From Paradesertivirga sp036399495 (lineage in GTDB: Bacteria; Bacteroidota; Bacteroidia; Sphingobacteriales; Sphingobacteriaceae): a stretch of DNA of 64,000 nucleotides. Shown here in pieces: positions 16,646-24,764 of the stretch (its first letter is position 1; each line of letters begins with the position of its first letter). The notes beneath the pieces were generated by a model that had not been told where the DNA came from, made no database searches, and saw only the letters and a program-made list of their open reading frames with translations. A program made the position numbers and the translations under genes. The stretch is taken from the NCBI GenBank assembly GCA_036399495.1, contig DASWMZ010000224.1:1-64000 (forward strand). Reading direction: 5' to 3'.

Positions 16646-18220
16646 ATGGTAGAGGTAAGACCAGATGAAGTTTCGGCAATATTGCGTCAGCAGTTATCGG
16701 GCTTTAAATCAGAGGCCGAACTTGAAGAAGTTGGTACCGTTTTGCAAGTTGGTGATGGTATCGCTCGTGTTTACGGCCTTACCCAAGTTCAATCAGGCGA
16801 GCTGGTAGAATTTGAAAACGGTTTACGAGGTATTGTATTAAACCTTGAGGAAGACAACGTAGGGGTTGTATTGCTGGGTGATTATAACGAGATTAAAGAA
16901 GGAAATACTGTAAAACGCACTAAAAAGATTGCTTCGCTACAAGTTGGTGAAGGAATGCTTGGTCGTGTAGTGAACACACTTGGTCAGCCAATTGACGGTA
17001 AAGGACCAATTGCTGGTGAAACCTTTGAAATGCCGATTGAGCGTAAAGCTCCCGGAGTAATCTATCGCCAGCCGGTTACCGAGCCTTTACAAACTGGTAT
17101 TAAAGCGATCGACGCGATGATTCCAATTGGTCGCGGACAGCGTGAGTTGGTTATCGGTGATCGTCAGACAGGTAAAACTGCGGTATGTATCGATACCATT
17201 ATCAATCAAAAAGAATTTTACGCAGCCGGTAATCCGGTTTATTGTATTTATGTTGCCATTGGCCAGAAAAGTTCTACTGTAGCACAAATTGTGCGCACAC
17301 TTGAAGAGAATGGTGCAATGCCTTACTCGGTGGTTGTTGCCGCTTCTGCAGCAGATCCTGCTCCGATGCAGTTCTTTGCTCCGTTTGCAGGTGCAGCGAT
17401 TGGAGAGTACTTCCGTGATACAGGTCGCCCGGCATTAATCATTTATGATGATTTGTCTAAACAAGCTGTTGCTTACCGTGAAGTATCATTATTGCTTCGT
17501 CGTCCACCGGGCCGTGAGGCATATCCTGGAGACGTATTTTATCTTCACAGTCGTTTATTAGAGCGTGCTGCAAAGATCAATGCGTCTGATGATATCGCCA
17601 GAAATATGAACGATTTGCCTGATTCTATCAAGCATTTAGTTAAAGGTGGCGGTTCATTAACAGCTCTTCCAATTATCGAAACTCAGGCTGGTGACGTATC
17701 GGCTTATATTCCAACCAACGTGATTTCAATTACTGATGGTCAGATATTCCTTGAGTCTAACTTATTCAATGCGGGTGTTCGTCCGGCTATTAACGTAGGT
17801 ATTTCGGTATCTCGTGTAGGTGGTAACGCGCAAATCAAGTCGATGAAGAAAGTTGCCGGTACGTTGAAGTTAGAGCAAGCGCAATATCGTGAGCTTGAAG
17901 CCTTCTCTAAGTTCGGTTCTGATTTGGATGCTGCAACTAAAGCGGTATTAGATAAAGGTTCACGTAACGTTGAAATCTTAAAGCAAGGACAATTTTCTCC
18001 GGTTACCGTAGAAAAACAAGTTGCAATTATCTATATCGGTACTAAAGGTTTATTACGCCAGGTTCCGGTTGATAAAGTAAGAGCGTTTGAAAAAGAATAC
18101 GTTGATCAGTTAGAAGCCCGTAATCCTGAGGTTTTACAAGCATTGAAAGCTGGTAAACTTGACGATAGCATCACTTCAGTTTTGGAGACTGTTGCTAAGG
18201 AACTTGCAGGGAAATACTAA
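16646..18220 (+). CDS. atpA: ATP synthase F1 subunit alpha
   Basis: Non-catalytic nucleotide-binding subunit of the F1 head. Walker A is GDRQTGKT at 171-178, and the alpha-family signature is around PAIN-VGISVSRVGGNAQ. The beta-barrel N-terminal domain (GTVLQVGDGIARVYGL), central ATPase domain and helical C-terminal domain are all present. 524 residues is normal. The gene starts VEVRPDEVSAILRQQL, typical of the family. Confidence 0.96.
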   Translation: MVEVRPDEVSAILRQQLSGFKSEAELEEVGTVLQVGDGIARVYGLTQVQSGELVEFENGLRGIVLNLEEDNVGVVLLGDYNEIKEGNTVKRTKKIASLQVGEGMLGRVVNTLGQPIDGKGPIAGETFEMPIERKAPGVIYRQPVTEPLQTGIKAIDAMIPIGRGQRELVIGDRQTGKTAVCIDTIINQKEFYAAGNPVYCIYVAIGQKSSTVAQIVRTLEENGAMPYSVVVAASAADPAPMQFFAPFAGAAIGEYFRDTGRPALIIYDDLSKQAVAYREVSLLLRRPPGREAYPGDVFYLHSRLLERAAKINASDDIARNMNDLPDSIKHLVKGGGSLTALPIIETQAGDVSAYIPTNVISITDGQIFLESNLFNAGVRPAINVGISVSRVGGNAQIKSMKKVAGTLKLEQAQYRELEAFSKFGSDLDAATKAVLDKGSRNVEILKQGQFSPVTVEKQVAIIYIGTKGLLRQVPVDKVRAFEKEYVDQLEARNPEVLQALKAGKLDDSITSVLETVAKELAGKY

Positions 18221-18227
18221 TTTAAAA

Positions 18228-18288
18228 TATGAGATACGGAGAAGGGGCGTAAGTCTTACATCTTGTATCTCATATCTTACATCTAATT
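18228..18288 (+). repeat. GAGAT-type intergenic repeat with perfect inverted arms, between atpA and atpG
   Basis: tatgagatac (18228-18237) and gtatctcata (18265-18274) are exact reverse complements. Inside them gtaag/cttac (18249-18258 region) forms a second short stem. catcttgtatctcatatcttacatct is a run of ATCT units. Related GAGAT/ATCTC runs occur at 44970-45004 and 57093-57118 in this window, so it belongs to a dispersed spacer repeat. Confidence 0.6.
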
Positions 18289-18294
18289 CAATAC

Positions 18295-19179
18295 ATGGCT
18301 AATTTAAAAGAAGTAAGAAATAGAATCACATCGGTAAGCTCTACTCAGCAGATCACTAAAGCCATGAAGATGGTTTCGGCTGCGAAATTGAAAAGGGCAA
18401 CCAATGCTATTGTTCAGTTACGCCCATACGCTAACAAGCTAAGGGATATTCTTTCAAATCTTTCAGCAAGCCTGGAAGAGTCTACTTCTCCATTTATACA
18501 GGAGCGCGAACCGGTACGTGTACTTGTTGTAGTTGTTTCTTCAAACCGCGGACTAGCAGGTGCGTTTAACGCGAATGTTATCAAAACAGCCAATCTTTTA
18601 ATCTCCGAAAAATATTCTGAGCAGTTACGAAAGGGTAATGTAAGCATCATTGCGATTGGAAAGAAAAGCCAGGATTTTTACGAGAAACGGAAATACAATA
18701 TTGTTGGCAACAACAACGAACTATTTTCTGATCTTACCTTTGAAAATACTTCTGTTATTACAGAAGGAATTATGAAGGGTTTTGCTAACGGTGATTACGA
18801 TCGTGTAGAAATCGTTTACAATCAATTTAAAAACGCTGCCATGCAGGTTTTAGTTGCAGAGCAATTGCTTCCTGTACCGCGTGCCGTTCAAACTGATAAT
18901 AAAGCAGCTTCAAAAACAGATTACATTCTGGAGCCATCTCAGGAAGAAATCGTAAACGAACTAATACCTAAGTCGATTAAAACACAAGTATATAAGGCTG
19001 TATTAGACTCTCATGCTTCTGAGCATGGAGCACGTATGACGGCGATGGATAAAGCCACTGAGAATGCAGGTGATTTATTAAAAGCACTGAAACTTTCTTA
19101 CAACCAGGCACGTCAGGCTGCAATTACAACTGAGCTTACAGAGATTGTGAGTGGTGCGGCGGCGTTGACGGGGTCGTAA
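18295..19179 (+). CDS. atpG: ATP synthase F1 subunit gamma
   Basis: Central rotor shaft of F1. N-terminal LKEVRNRITSVSSTQQIT-KAMKMVSAAKLKRA and C-terminal TEITEL-type helix (AAITTELTEIVSGAAAL) are the two conserved coiled-coil ends. The middle Rossmann-like domain contains SSNRGLAGAFN. 294 residues is typical. It is the last gene of the cluster. The beta and epsilon genes, which often follow gamma, are absent here and must lie elsewhere. Confidence 0.95.
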   Translation: MANLKEVRNRITSVSSTQQITKAMKMVSAAKLKRATNAIVQLRPYANKLRDILSNLSASLEESTSPFIQEREPVRVLVVVVSSNRGLAGAFNANVIKTANLLISEKYSEQLRKGNVSIIAIGKKSQDFYEKRKYNIVGNNNELFSDLTFENTSVITEGIMKGFANGDYDRVEIVYNQFKNAAMQVLVAEQLLPVPRAVQTDNKAASKTDYILEPSQEEIVNELIPKSIKTQVYKAVLDSHASEHGARMTAMDKATENAGDLLKALKLSYNQARQAAITTELTEIVSGAAALTGS

Positions 19180-19182
19180 AAG

Positions 19183-19213
19183 GCCTCACCCCGACCCTCT
19201 CCAGAGGAGAGGG
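19183..19213. repeat. REP-like palindromic element after atpG
   Basis: gcctcaccccgaccctctcc is followed by ggagaggg after a three-base loop: ccctctcc (19195-19202) pairs perfectly with ggagaggg (19206-19213). The CCTCACCCCGACCCTCTCC head is a form I recall from dispersed repeats in many bacteria, including Bacteroidetes. It is G/C-rich against an A/T-rich surrounding. Confidence 0.6.
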
Positions 19214-19232
19214 AAACATATGTAAAAAATCA

Positions 19233-19261
19233 AAACCCTTGCCTATGGTAAGGGTTTTTTG
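19233..19261 (+). terminator. Intrinsic terminator of the ATP synthase operon
   Basis: aaaccctt (19233-19240) pairs with aagggttt (19250-19257). The stem continues through gcc/ggt around a tat loop and is followed by a T run to 19261. Confidence 0.85.
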
Positions 19262-19321
19262 TTTAATAGTGATAATATATATCTTGCATTTAAGCTCCGT
19301 TGGAGAGCGTTAATAAGGCAC

Positions 19322-20314
19322 ATGGAATACAGAAAACTTGGCGAATCAAATTTAGAATTATCTGCAATAACTTTTGGCGCATGGGCATCCGGTGGATGGA
19401 TGTGGGGTGGAAACGATCGTAAGGAGGCAGTAAATGCGATGAGAGCATCGTATGATAACGGCGTTACATCAATAGATACTGCTCCGGTGTATGGACAGGG
19501 TTTAAGTGAGGAAATTACAGGCGAGGCGATTAAAGACTTGCCCAGAGATAAAGTTCAAATCCTTACAAAATATGGATTGAGATGGGAAGGCAACCAAGGT
19601 CAGTTTTATTTTAAGAGTAAGAACAATCAGGGTGAGGATATAGATATATATAAGTTCGCAGGGAGAGACAGTGTTATTAAAGAGTGTGAAACAAGCTTGA
19701 AACTTCTTGGCACCGATTATATTGATCTCTACCAAATTCATTGGGCTGATCCTACCACACCGATTGATGAAACGATGGAGGCGGTTACACTTTTAATTCA
19801 ACAAGGTAAGGTTCGGTATGCCGGAGTTTGTAATTATACAGCAGATCAAATGCTGGAGGCTGAGAAGACACTTTCATTGGTCTCAAATCAAGTTCCATAC
19901 AGCATGGTAACCCGGAAAATTGAGGAAGTGCTAATTCCGCATTGCATTGCAAATAAAAAATCAATTCTGGCTTATAGCCCGATGGAACGAGGATTACTTA
20001 CCGGAAAGATAAAGCCGAATCATCGGTTTTCAGAAGGAGATCACCGTGCGGGAGTAAAGGCGTTTACTCCGGAGAATATTACAAACGTAAACAGCTTCCT
20101 GAATAAGATCAAGTATATCGCTGACGATAAAGGTGTTACTTTGGGCCAACTTGTTTTGAGATGGACGATAGATAAACCCGGAATTACTGTAGCTTTAGCC
20201 GGAGCTCGCAACGCTGAGCAGGCTGTGCAAAATGCTAAATCAGCTGACATTAGGCTAACTGCAGATGAAATGTATTACATCAATATGCAATTAGATGAAT
20301 TGGTGATGGTATAA
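19322..20314 (+). CDS. Aldo/keto reductase
   Basis: NAD(P)H-dependent oxidoreductase of the AKR superfamily with a TIM-barrel fold. The start at 19322 gives MEYRKLGESNLELS, a classical AKR beginning; in-frame codons further upstream overlap the terminator. The catalytic tetrad is visible: D52, Y57 (TAPVYGQG), K83 (LTKYG) and H140 (DLYQIHW). The C-terminal cofactor-loop region includes ALAGARNAEQAVQNAKSADI. 331 residues is usual. The substrate cannot be predicted. It stands alone between the ATP synthase operon and a convergent gene pair. Confidence 0.9.
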   Translation: MEYRKLGESNLELSAITFGAWASGGWMWGGNDRKEAVNAMRASYDNGVTSIDTAPVYGQGLSEEITGEAIKDLPRDKVQILTKYGLRWEGNQGQFYFKSKNNQGEDIDIYKFAGRDSVIKECETSLKLLGTDYIDLYQIHWADPTTPIDETMEAVTLLIQQGKVRYAGVCNYTADQMLEAEKTLSLVSNQVPYSMVTRKIEEVLIPHCIANKKSILAYSPMERGLLTGKIKPNHRFSEGDHRAGVKAFTPENITNVNSFLNKIKYIADDKGVTLGQLVLRWTIDKPGITVALAGARNAEQAVQNAKSADIRLTADEMYYINMQLDELVMV

Positions 20315-20315
20315 A

Positions 20316-20348
20316 AACAAGCGGGTAGAAATTGCTTCTTTCCCGCTT
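20316..20348 (-). terminator. Intrinsic terminator for the minus-strand genes at 20375-21656
   Basis: aagcggg (20319-20325) and cccgctt (20342-20348) form a seven-base stem. Read on the - strand the hairpin is followed by gttttta, as expected for a terminator downstream of the gene ending at 20375. Confidence 0.55.
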
Positions 20349-20374
20349 AGCAAAGTCGATATAGAAGCCTTGTA

Positions 20375-20551
20375 TTAACCTTTCTTTTTTGGAACCTTTG
20401 CACCTTTCTCTCTCGCTTCAGACAATCCAATTGCTACAGCCTGCTTTTTAGAAGTTACTTTTTTACCAGTTCCAGTTTTAAGCTTTCCTTCTTTCATTTC
20501 ATGCATGGCTTCTTCCACTTTTTCGCCAGCCTTTTTCAAATACTTTGCCAT
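20375..20551 (-). CDS. Small basic DUF6496-like protein
   Basis: 58-residue, lysine-rich protein. The ATG at 20551 gives MAKYLKKAGEKVEEAMHEMK, and an upstream in-frame start would overlap the preceding gene. The C-terminal half, KKQAVAIGLSEAREKGAKVP followed by KKK, is the conserved signature of a small family (DUF6496, as I recall) found in Bacteroidetes and Proteobacteria. The function is unknown; the composition suggests nucleic-acid association, which is inference. It starts eight bases after the VWA gene stop, so the two are likely cotranscribed. Confidence 0.75.
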   Translation of the reverse strand: MAKYLKKAGEKVEEAMHEMKEGKLKTGTGKKVTSKKQAVAIGLSEAREKGAKVPKKKG

Positions 20552-20558
20552 AAATATA

Positions 20559-21656
20559 TTATCTAACTGTTTTTCTGCGATTTCTGATGTAATCTTCGAA
20601 GATGTATTCACCTAATCCTTTTAGAGAGCTATAAAAAGCTTTTCCGCCGTTAATCTCAGTAAACTGACGAACAAATTGTTGCAAATAAGGATCTTTGGCA
20701 ATCATAAAAGTGGTAATAGGAATATTTAGCCGTTTACATTCAGCCGCTTTATTAAGTGTTTTATTGACAACCTTTCGATCGAGCCCGATGCTATTCTTGT
20801 AATATTTATCACCCTCTTTTAGACAAGTTGGTTTCCCGTCGGTAATCATGAAAATTTGCTTGTTGTGGGTCTTGCGCCTGCGAAGAATATCAGCAGCAAG
20901 TTCCAGTCCCGCGTAAGTGTTGGTATGGTAAGGACCAACCTGCAGATAAGGTAATTCCTTCAACGTTATCGGCCAGGCATCGTTTCCAAAAACCACAATA
21001 TCTAAGGTATCTTTTGGATACTTGGTCTTTATCAATTCGGCCAAAGCCATCGCAACTTTTTTAGCGGGGGTTATGCGGTCTTCTCCATAAAGAATCATGG
21101 AGTGCGAAATATCAATCATCAGCACGGTAGAAGAAAGTGATTTATAATCTTTCTCCTCTACTTCTAAATCGCGTTCGGTGAGTGTAAAATCGCCTATGCC
21201 ATGATTAATCTGAGCATTGTGAATGGAAGCGGTCATATCAATTTGGTCAAGGCTGTCGCCGAATTGAAACTCGCGCCTGTCGGCATTTTTCTCCTCTCCT
21301 ATTCCCGATACATTAGTATTATGATTTCCTTTACCAGATTTTTTTAGCTTTCCAAAGATCTCCTCCAAGGCCGACTTACGAATGCTTTGCTCGGTTTTGC
21401 CGGTAATCTTGAAATTGCCGTTCTGCTCATCCTGACTTAGATAACCTTTATTTTTAAGGTCTTCAATAAAGTCTCCCATTCCATATTCATCATTGGTGAG
21501 ATTGTATTGCTTGTCCAGTTCGTTCATCCATGTCAACGCTTCGTTCGCATCACCCGATGTATAATTAAGCAGCTCAAGAAATAACTTTAGCAGTTCGTCG
21601 AATCCGCCTTTGGGGATTTCATTGGGCACAAATTCAGAAAAGGAATAACCGCGCAT
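20559..21656 (-). CDS. VWA-domain protein
   Basis: 365-residue protein with no signal peptide or membrane helix, so probably cytoplasmic. The C-terminal half is a von Willebrand A domain with the MIDAS motif DISHS near residue 180 (VLMIDISHSMILYGED), a downstream conserved Thr region (TNTYAGLELAADILRR) and MITDGKPTCLKEGD. The N-terminal half (about 1-110) is helical and Asp/Glu-rich and belongs to no family I recognise. VWA proteins of this type commonly work with a MoxR or Mg-chelatase-like AAA+ ATPase, but none is adjacent here. The exact substrate or process is unknown. Confidence 0.82.
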   Translation of the reverse strand: MRGYSFSEFVPNEIPKGGFDELLKLFLELLNYTSGDANEALTWMNELDKQYNLTNDEYGMGDFIEDLKNKGYLSQDEQNGNFKITGKTEQSIRKSALEEIFGKLKKSGKGNHNTNVSGIGEEKNADRREFQFGDSLDQIDMTASIHNAQINHGIGDFTLTERDLEVEEKDYKSLSSTVLMIDISHSMILYGEDRITPAKKVAMALAELIKTKYPKDTLDIVVFGNDAWPITLKELPYLQVGPYHTNTYAGLELAADILRRRKTHNKQIFMITDGKPTCLKEGDKYYKNSIGLDRKVVNKTLNKAAECKRLNIPITTFMIAKDPYLQQFVRQFTEINGGKAFYSSLKGLGEYIFEDYIRNRRKTVR

Positions 21657-21716
21657 GCTTTATCTTTCTTTAGATATACGTTGTAACTAATTAAAAAGAT
21701 TATCCGCCAACGGCTG

Positions 21717-22613
21717 TTAATCCTTTGTCAAATTAAAAACTGTAGAGTTATAAATGTCGGCTAAGGTATATTTCGGGTTTGCACCTGATCTAGATGCTAC
21801 AAAGGCTCCGGTTGCACAAGCCAATTCTAAAACCTTATCCATTGGCTTTTTTTCAAGATATCCTGATAAAAATGCGGCTAGAAAAGCATCTCCGGCACCG
21901 ACTGTATCAGCAACTTTAACAGGAAAACAGGGATGCTTATATATATTACCCTCGTATGAAATGATGGCACCTTTATCTCCAAGGGTAAGACAAATAGTTT
22001 GTATGCCCGTAATTTCGCTTAAACGATGCAGACTACTAACTGTATCCTTTGAATTTAGCTCATATTCCAAATCTAGCCAGGCAAGTTCGTGTTCATTTAT
22101 TTTTAAAATATCACATCGTGAGATAAGGTATTTTAAACGTTCGGACGTAAAGTGTGGTGGACGTAAATTCATATCAAATACTGAAAGTTTAGCGCCTTCG
22201 AGTAAGTTCAGTAGCGTTGTATAACTTACATCGGAACGACAGGCCAGGCTCCCGAAAACCAGCAAATTCGCATTGCTAATAAGCGAGTCGTAATTCTCCT
22301 GATATGTAATTTCATCCCAGGCAACTGGCTGCACAATATTATAAGTTGCTTGTTGATCATTATCTAGCATCACCTCAACTATCCCGGTAGGCAGATCTTG
22401 ATGAAGCTGAATATGGTCAGCAGCTAATCCGTTATCTTCTAAGTAAACTTTTAAATCCTTACCAGCTTCATCATTCCCGATACTGCTTATTAACTCTACT
22501 TGTTTGCCCTGTTTGTGGAGATGAAGCGCCACATTTAGTGGAGCACCGCCCGGCCTTCTGCCGCTGGTAAAATTATCCCATAAGATTTCGCCAAAGCAAA
22601 CAACGTGGTTCAT
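21717..22613 (-). CDS. PfkB-family carbohydrate kinase (fructokinase-like)
   Basis: Ribokinase-fold sugar kinase of 298 residues. PfkB signature 1 is visible as GRRPGGAPLNVALHL near residue 20, and signature 2 as VADTVGAGDAFLAAFLSG near 235-255, with the catalytic Asp in GAGD. The beginning CFGEILWDNF is typical of bacterial fructokinases. The substrate is inferred as fructose or another hexose from overall similarity. No sugar transporter adjoins; the neighbouring permease at 22710 is divergent and of the amino-acid type. Confidence 0.85.
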   Translation of the reverse strand: MNHVVCFGEILWDNFTSGRRPGGAPLNVALHLHKQGKQVELISSIGNDEAGKDLKVYLEDNGLAADHIQLHQDLPTGIVEVMLDNDQQATYNIVQPVAWDEITYQENYDSLISNANLLVFGSLACRSDVSYTTLLNLLEGAKLSVFDMNLRPPHFTSERLKYLISRCDILKINEHELAWLDLEYELNSKDTVSSLHRLSEITGIQTICLTLGDKGAIISYEGNIYKHPCFPVKVADTVGAGDAFLAAFLSGYLEKKPMDKVLELACATGAFVASRSGANPKYTLADIYNSTVFNLTKD

Positions 22614-22709
22614 ACTGTTAAATTAATATTATCCTTGTAGTAACTAATAACTAAAAGTTAGGTATAAAGATTTCGCTAATCTACACTGTTAGTGCTATTT
22701 TACGGCCCG

Positions 22710-24017
22710 ATGAGTGCAATCAAAAAACTACGTGTAATACAACTTATCGCAGTAATGTTTCTAACCATCTCCGGTGGAGCTTATGGTTTAGAACCCCTAT
22801 TGACCTACGCGGGAAAAAGCGGGGCCATGTTATTGCTCTTTATCACCCCATTATTGTGGGATGTGCCCACCATATTCACGGTACTTGAATTGAATAGTAT
22901 GATGCCTGTTACCGGCGGATATTATCAATGGGTAAAACGGGCTTTGGGGATGCGTTTTGCATTTTACGAGGGCTGGTGGACCTGGCTTTACACTTTCGTG
23001 GATTTGGCCATTTACCCCGTGCTGTTTATTGAATACGGCACCTACTTCTTTCCGGAGATGGAAGTGTATAAAATCCCGATATGTTTAATAATTATCTGGG
23101 GATCTGCTGTGATTAATATCTGGGGAATTATTCATGTGGGCCGACTTTCGGTCATTTTTAGCGTTCTCGTAATTGTTCCATTTATACTCCTCTTTGGCTT
23201 TGGATTGTATCAACATACAGGCTCATATGCATTACCTGAACCGTCTGTAAAGGGCTTGGATTCCTACTCTATCGGCATGGCACTTTTCACCGTAATGTGG
23301 AACTTTATTGGCTGGGACAATACTACCACTTATGCCGAAGAAGTGGAGAAACCTGTGCAAACTTACCTAAAATCGCTCTCTATAGCATTTTTGATAATCT
23401 TCACGGTTTATTTTCTGGCGGTTTACACGGCAGTCATTTCCGACATGGATTTAAAAATTCTTGAAGAAGAGGAATTTCCGGGATTAGGCGACTACCTCGG
23501 CGGCAAATGGCTGGGGAGCATTCTCGCCCTTGGTGGTATGGCAAGCGGTCTTGGTTTGTATTCGGCAGTTTTACTCTCAGTTTCGAGGGTACCAAAAGTT
23601 ATGGCAGACGATAAACTTGTTCCCCCAATATTAAATAAATTACACCCGGTATATAAAAGCCCCTACGTATCTATCCTTTTTTGTTCGGTGGTTGTCAGCC
23701 TCATGACCGTTTGGACCTTTGAGGAACTCCTAATAATTGATATCACCTTATATGGAGCAGCCTTATTTTTGGAGTTTGTCGCACTGATTGTATTGAGGAT
23801 TAAGGCGCCGAATGAGCACCGTCCGTTTAAGATTCCTTTTAATGTTGCAGGGCTGTGTTTGATGACGCTACTGCCGTTTTCGGTTTATTTCATGGCATTA
23901 GGAGCAGCATTTTCTGATGCAGGTAAAGGGCTTGTCCCCGTATTGTTTGCTGTAGGAATTTTGGCAACTGCCGAGCTTTTGTGGACATTTATTCGCCTTA
24001 GGAAGCCAAGCTCCTAG
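22710..24017 (+). CDS. APC-family amino-acid permease
   Basis: Inner-membrane secondary transporter with about 12 transmembrane helices in 435 residues. The ATG at 22710 is preferred to a GTG six codons upstream. Helix 1 has ISGGAYGLEPLL, resembling the GxG unwound region of APC carriers. Later segments include WNFIGWDNTTTYAEEVEKP, where the acidic/aromatic pattern is seen in the GABA or polyamine-type APC branch. Substrate not determined: amino acid or polyamine. It lies divergently from the sugar kinase and converges on the fasciclin gene across a terminator. Confidence 0.86.
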   Translation: MSAIKKLRVIQLIAVMFLTISGGAYGLEPLLTYAGKSGAMLLLFITPLLWDVPTIFTVLELNSMMPVTGGYYQWVKRALGMRFAFYEGWWTWLYTFVDLAIYPVLFIEYGTYFFPEMEVYKIPICLIIIWGSAVINIWGIIHVGRLSVIFSVLVIVPFILLFGFGLYQHTGSYALPEPSVKGLDSYSIGMALFTVMWNFIGWDNTTTYAEEVEKPVQTYLKSLSIAFLIIFTVYFLAVYTAVISDMDLKILEEEEFPGLGDYLGGKWLGSILALGGMASGLGLYSAVLLSVSRVPKVMADDKLVPPILNKLHPVYKSPYVSILFCSVVVSLMTVWTFEELLIIDITLYGAALFLEFVALIVLRIKAPNEHRPFKIPFNVAGLCLMTLLPFSVYFMALGAAFSDAGKGLVPVLFAVGILATAELLWTFIRLRKPSS

Positions 24018-24041
24018 AATAAATAATTTTGATGCAAAAAA

Positions 24042-24067
24042 AACCCGCCAATTACTTAGCGGGTTTT
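24042..24067. terminator. Bidirectional terminator between permease and fasciclin genes
   Basis: aacccgc (24042-24048) pairs with gcgggtt (24059-24065). T runs follow on both strands (tttt on +, tttttttt on -). It sits between two convergent genes. Confidence 0.82.
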
Positions 24068-24091
24068 CATACATAAACCTAAACTTACAAT

Positions 24092-24643
24092 TTATGATTT
24101 CGGCATTACTACAGTGTCGATAACATGTATTACACCATTTTTCTGGAATACGTCAGAGATAGTTACGGTTGACATTCCACCCTTTTCATCCTTCAAAACT
24201 AATTTTTTACCTTTCATCATCGCCCATATTTTGCCACCGTTAACGGTTTTAAATTCTGCATTACCTTTTCCAGCTTTAATTGCTTTCGCGATATCAGCAG
24301 CGCTATGCTTTCCAGCTAAAACGTGGTAAGTTAAAATAGAAGTTAATAATGCTTTGTTCTCTGGTTTAACCAAAGTACCGACGGTTCCTGCCGGTAATTT
24401 ATCGAATGCTGCATTAGTTGGTGCGAATACTGTAAATGGTCCGTCTGATTTCAACGTTTCTACTAAACCAGCTGCTTTAACTGCTGCAACTAAAGTGGTA
24501 TGATCTTTAGAATTGACAGCGTTGTCTACGATGTCTTTAGTTGGATACATTGCTGCTCCGCCTACCATTTTGGTTTTTTGTGCGAATGACTGTGTGGTAA
24601 AAACACTAGCTACTAATGCAATTACTGTAAAAATTTTCTTCAT
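24092..24643 (-). CDS. Secreted fasciclin (FAS1) domain protein
   Basis: 183-residue exported protein. A Sec signal peptide spans about residues 1-21 (ending SFAQ). A single FAS1 domain follows with the two conserved boxes: GPFTVFAPTNAAFDKLP near residue 65 and the YHVLAGKH segment, with VIHVIDTVVMPK at the end. FAS1 domains mediate adhesion or extracellular interactions; the partner here is unknown. It is monocistronic, with a terminator downstream. Confidence 0.92.
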   Translation of the reverse strand: MKKIFTVIALVASVFTTQSFAQKTKMVGGAAMYPTKDIVDNAVNSKDHTTLVAAVKAAGLVETLKSDGPFTVFAPTNAAFDKLPAGTVGTLVKPENKALLTSILTYHVLAGKHSAADIAKAIKAGKGNAEFKTVNGGKIWAMMKGKKLVLKDEKGGMSTVTISDVFQKNGVIHVIDTVVMPKS

Positions 24644-24764
24644 GTTTTATTTGTTTAATTTGTAATCATGAAGAATTACGGCAGACGGTTGGTCTTTAGA
24701 TTTCGGCAACCCTAACTTTTTTGTAAATGGCTGTTAAACAGGCAGAAAAAATCTTATTTCATAC

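Noticed and set aside
22614..22709. Possible promoters in the divergent pfkB-permease spacer
   Set aside because: No TAnnTTTG match with reasonable spacing on either strand.
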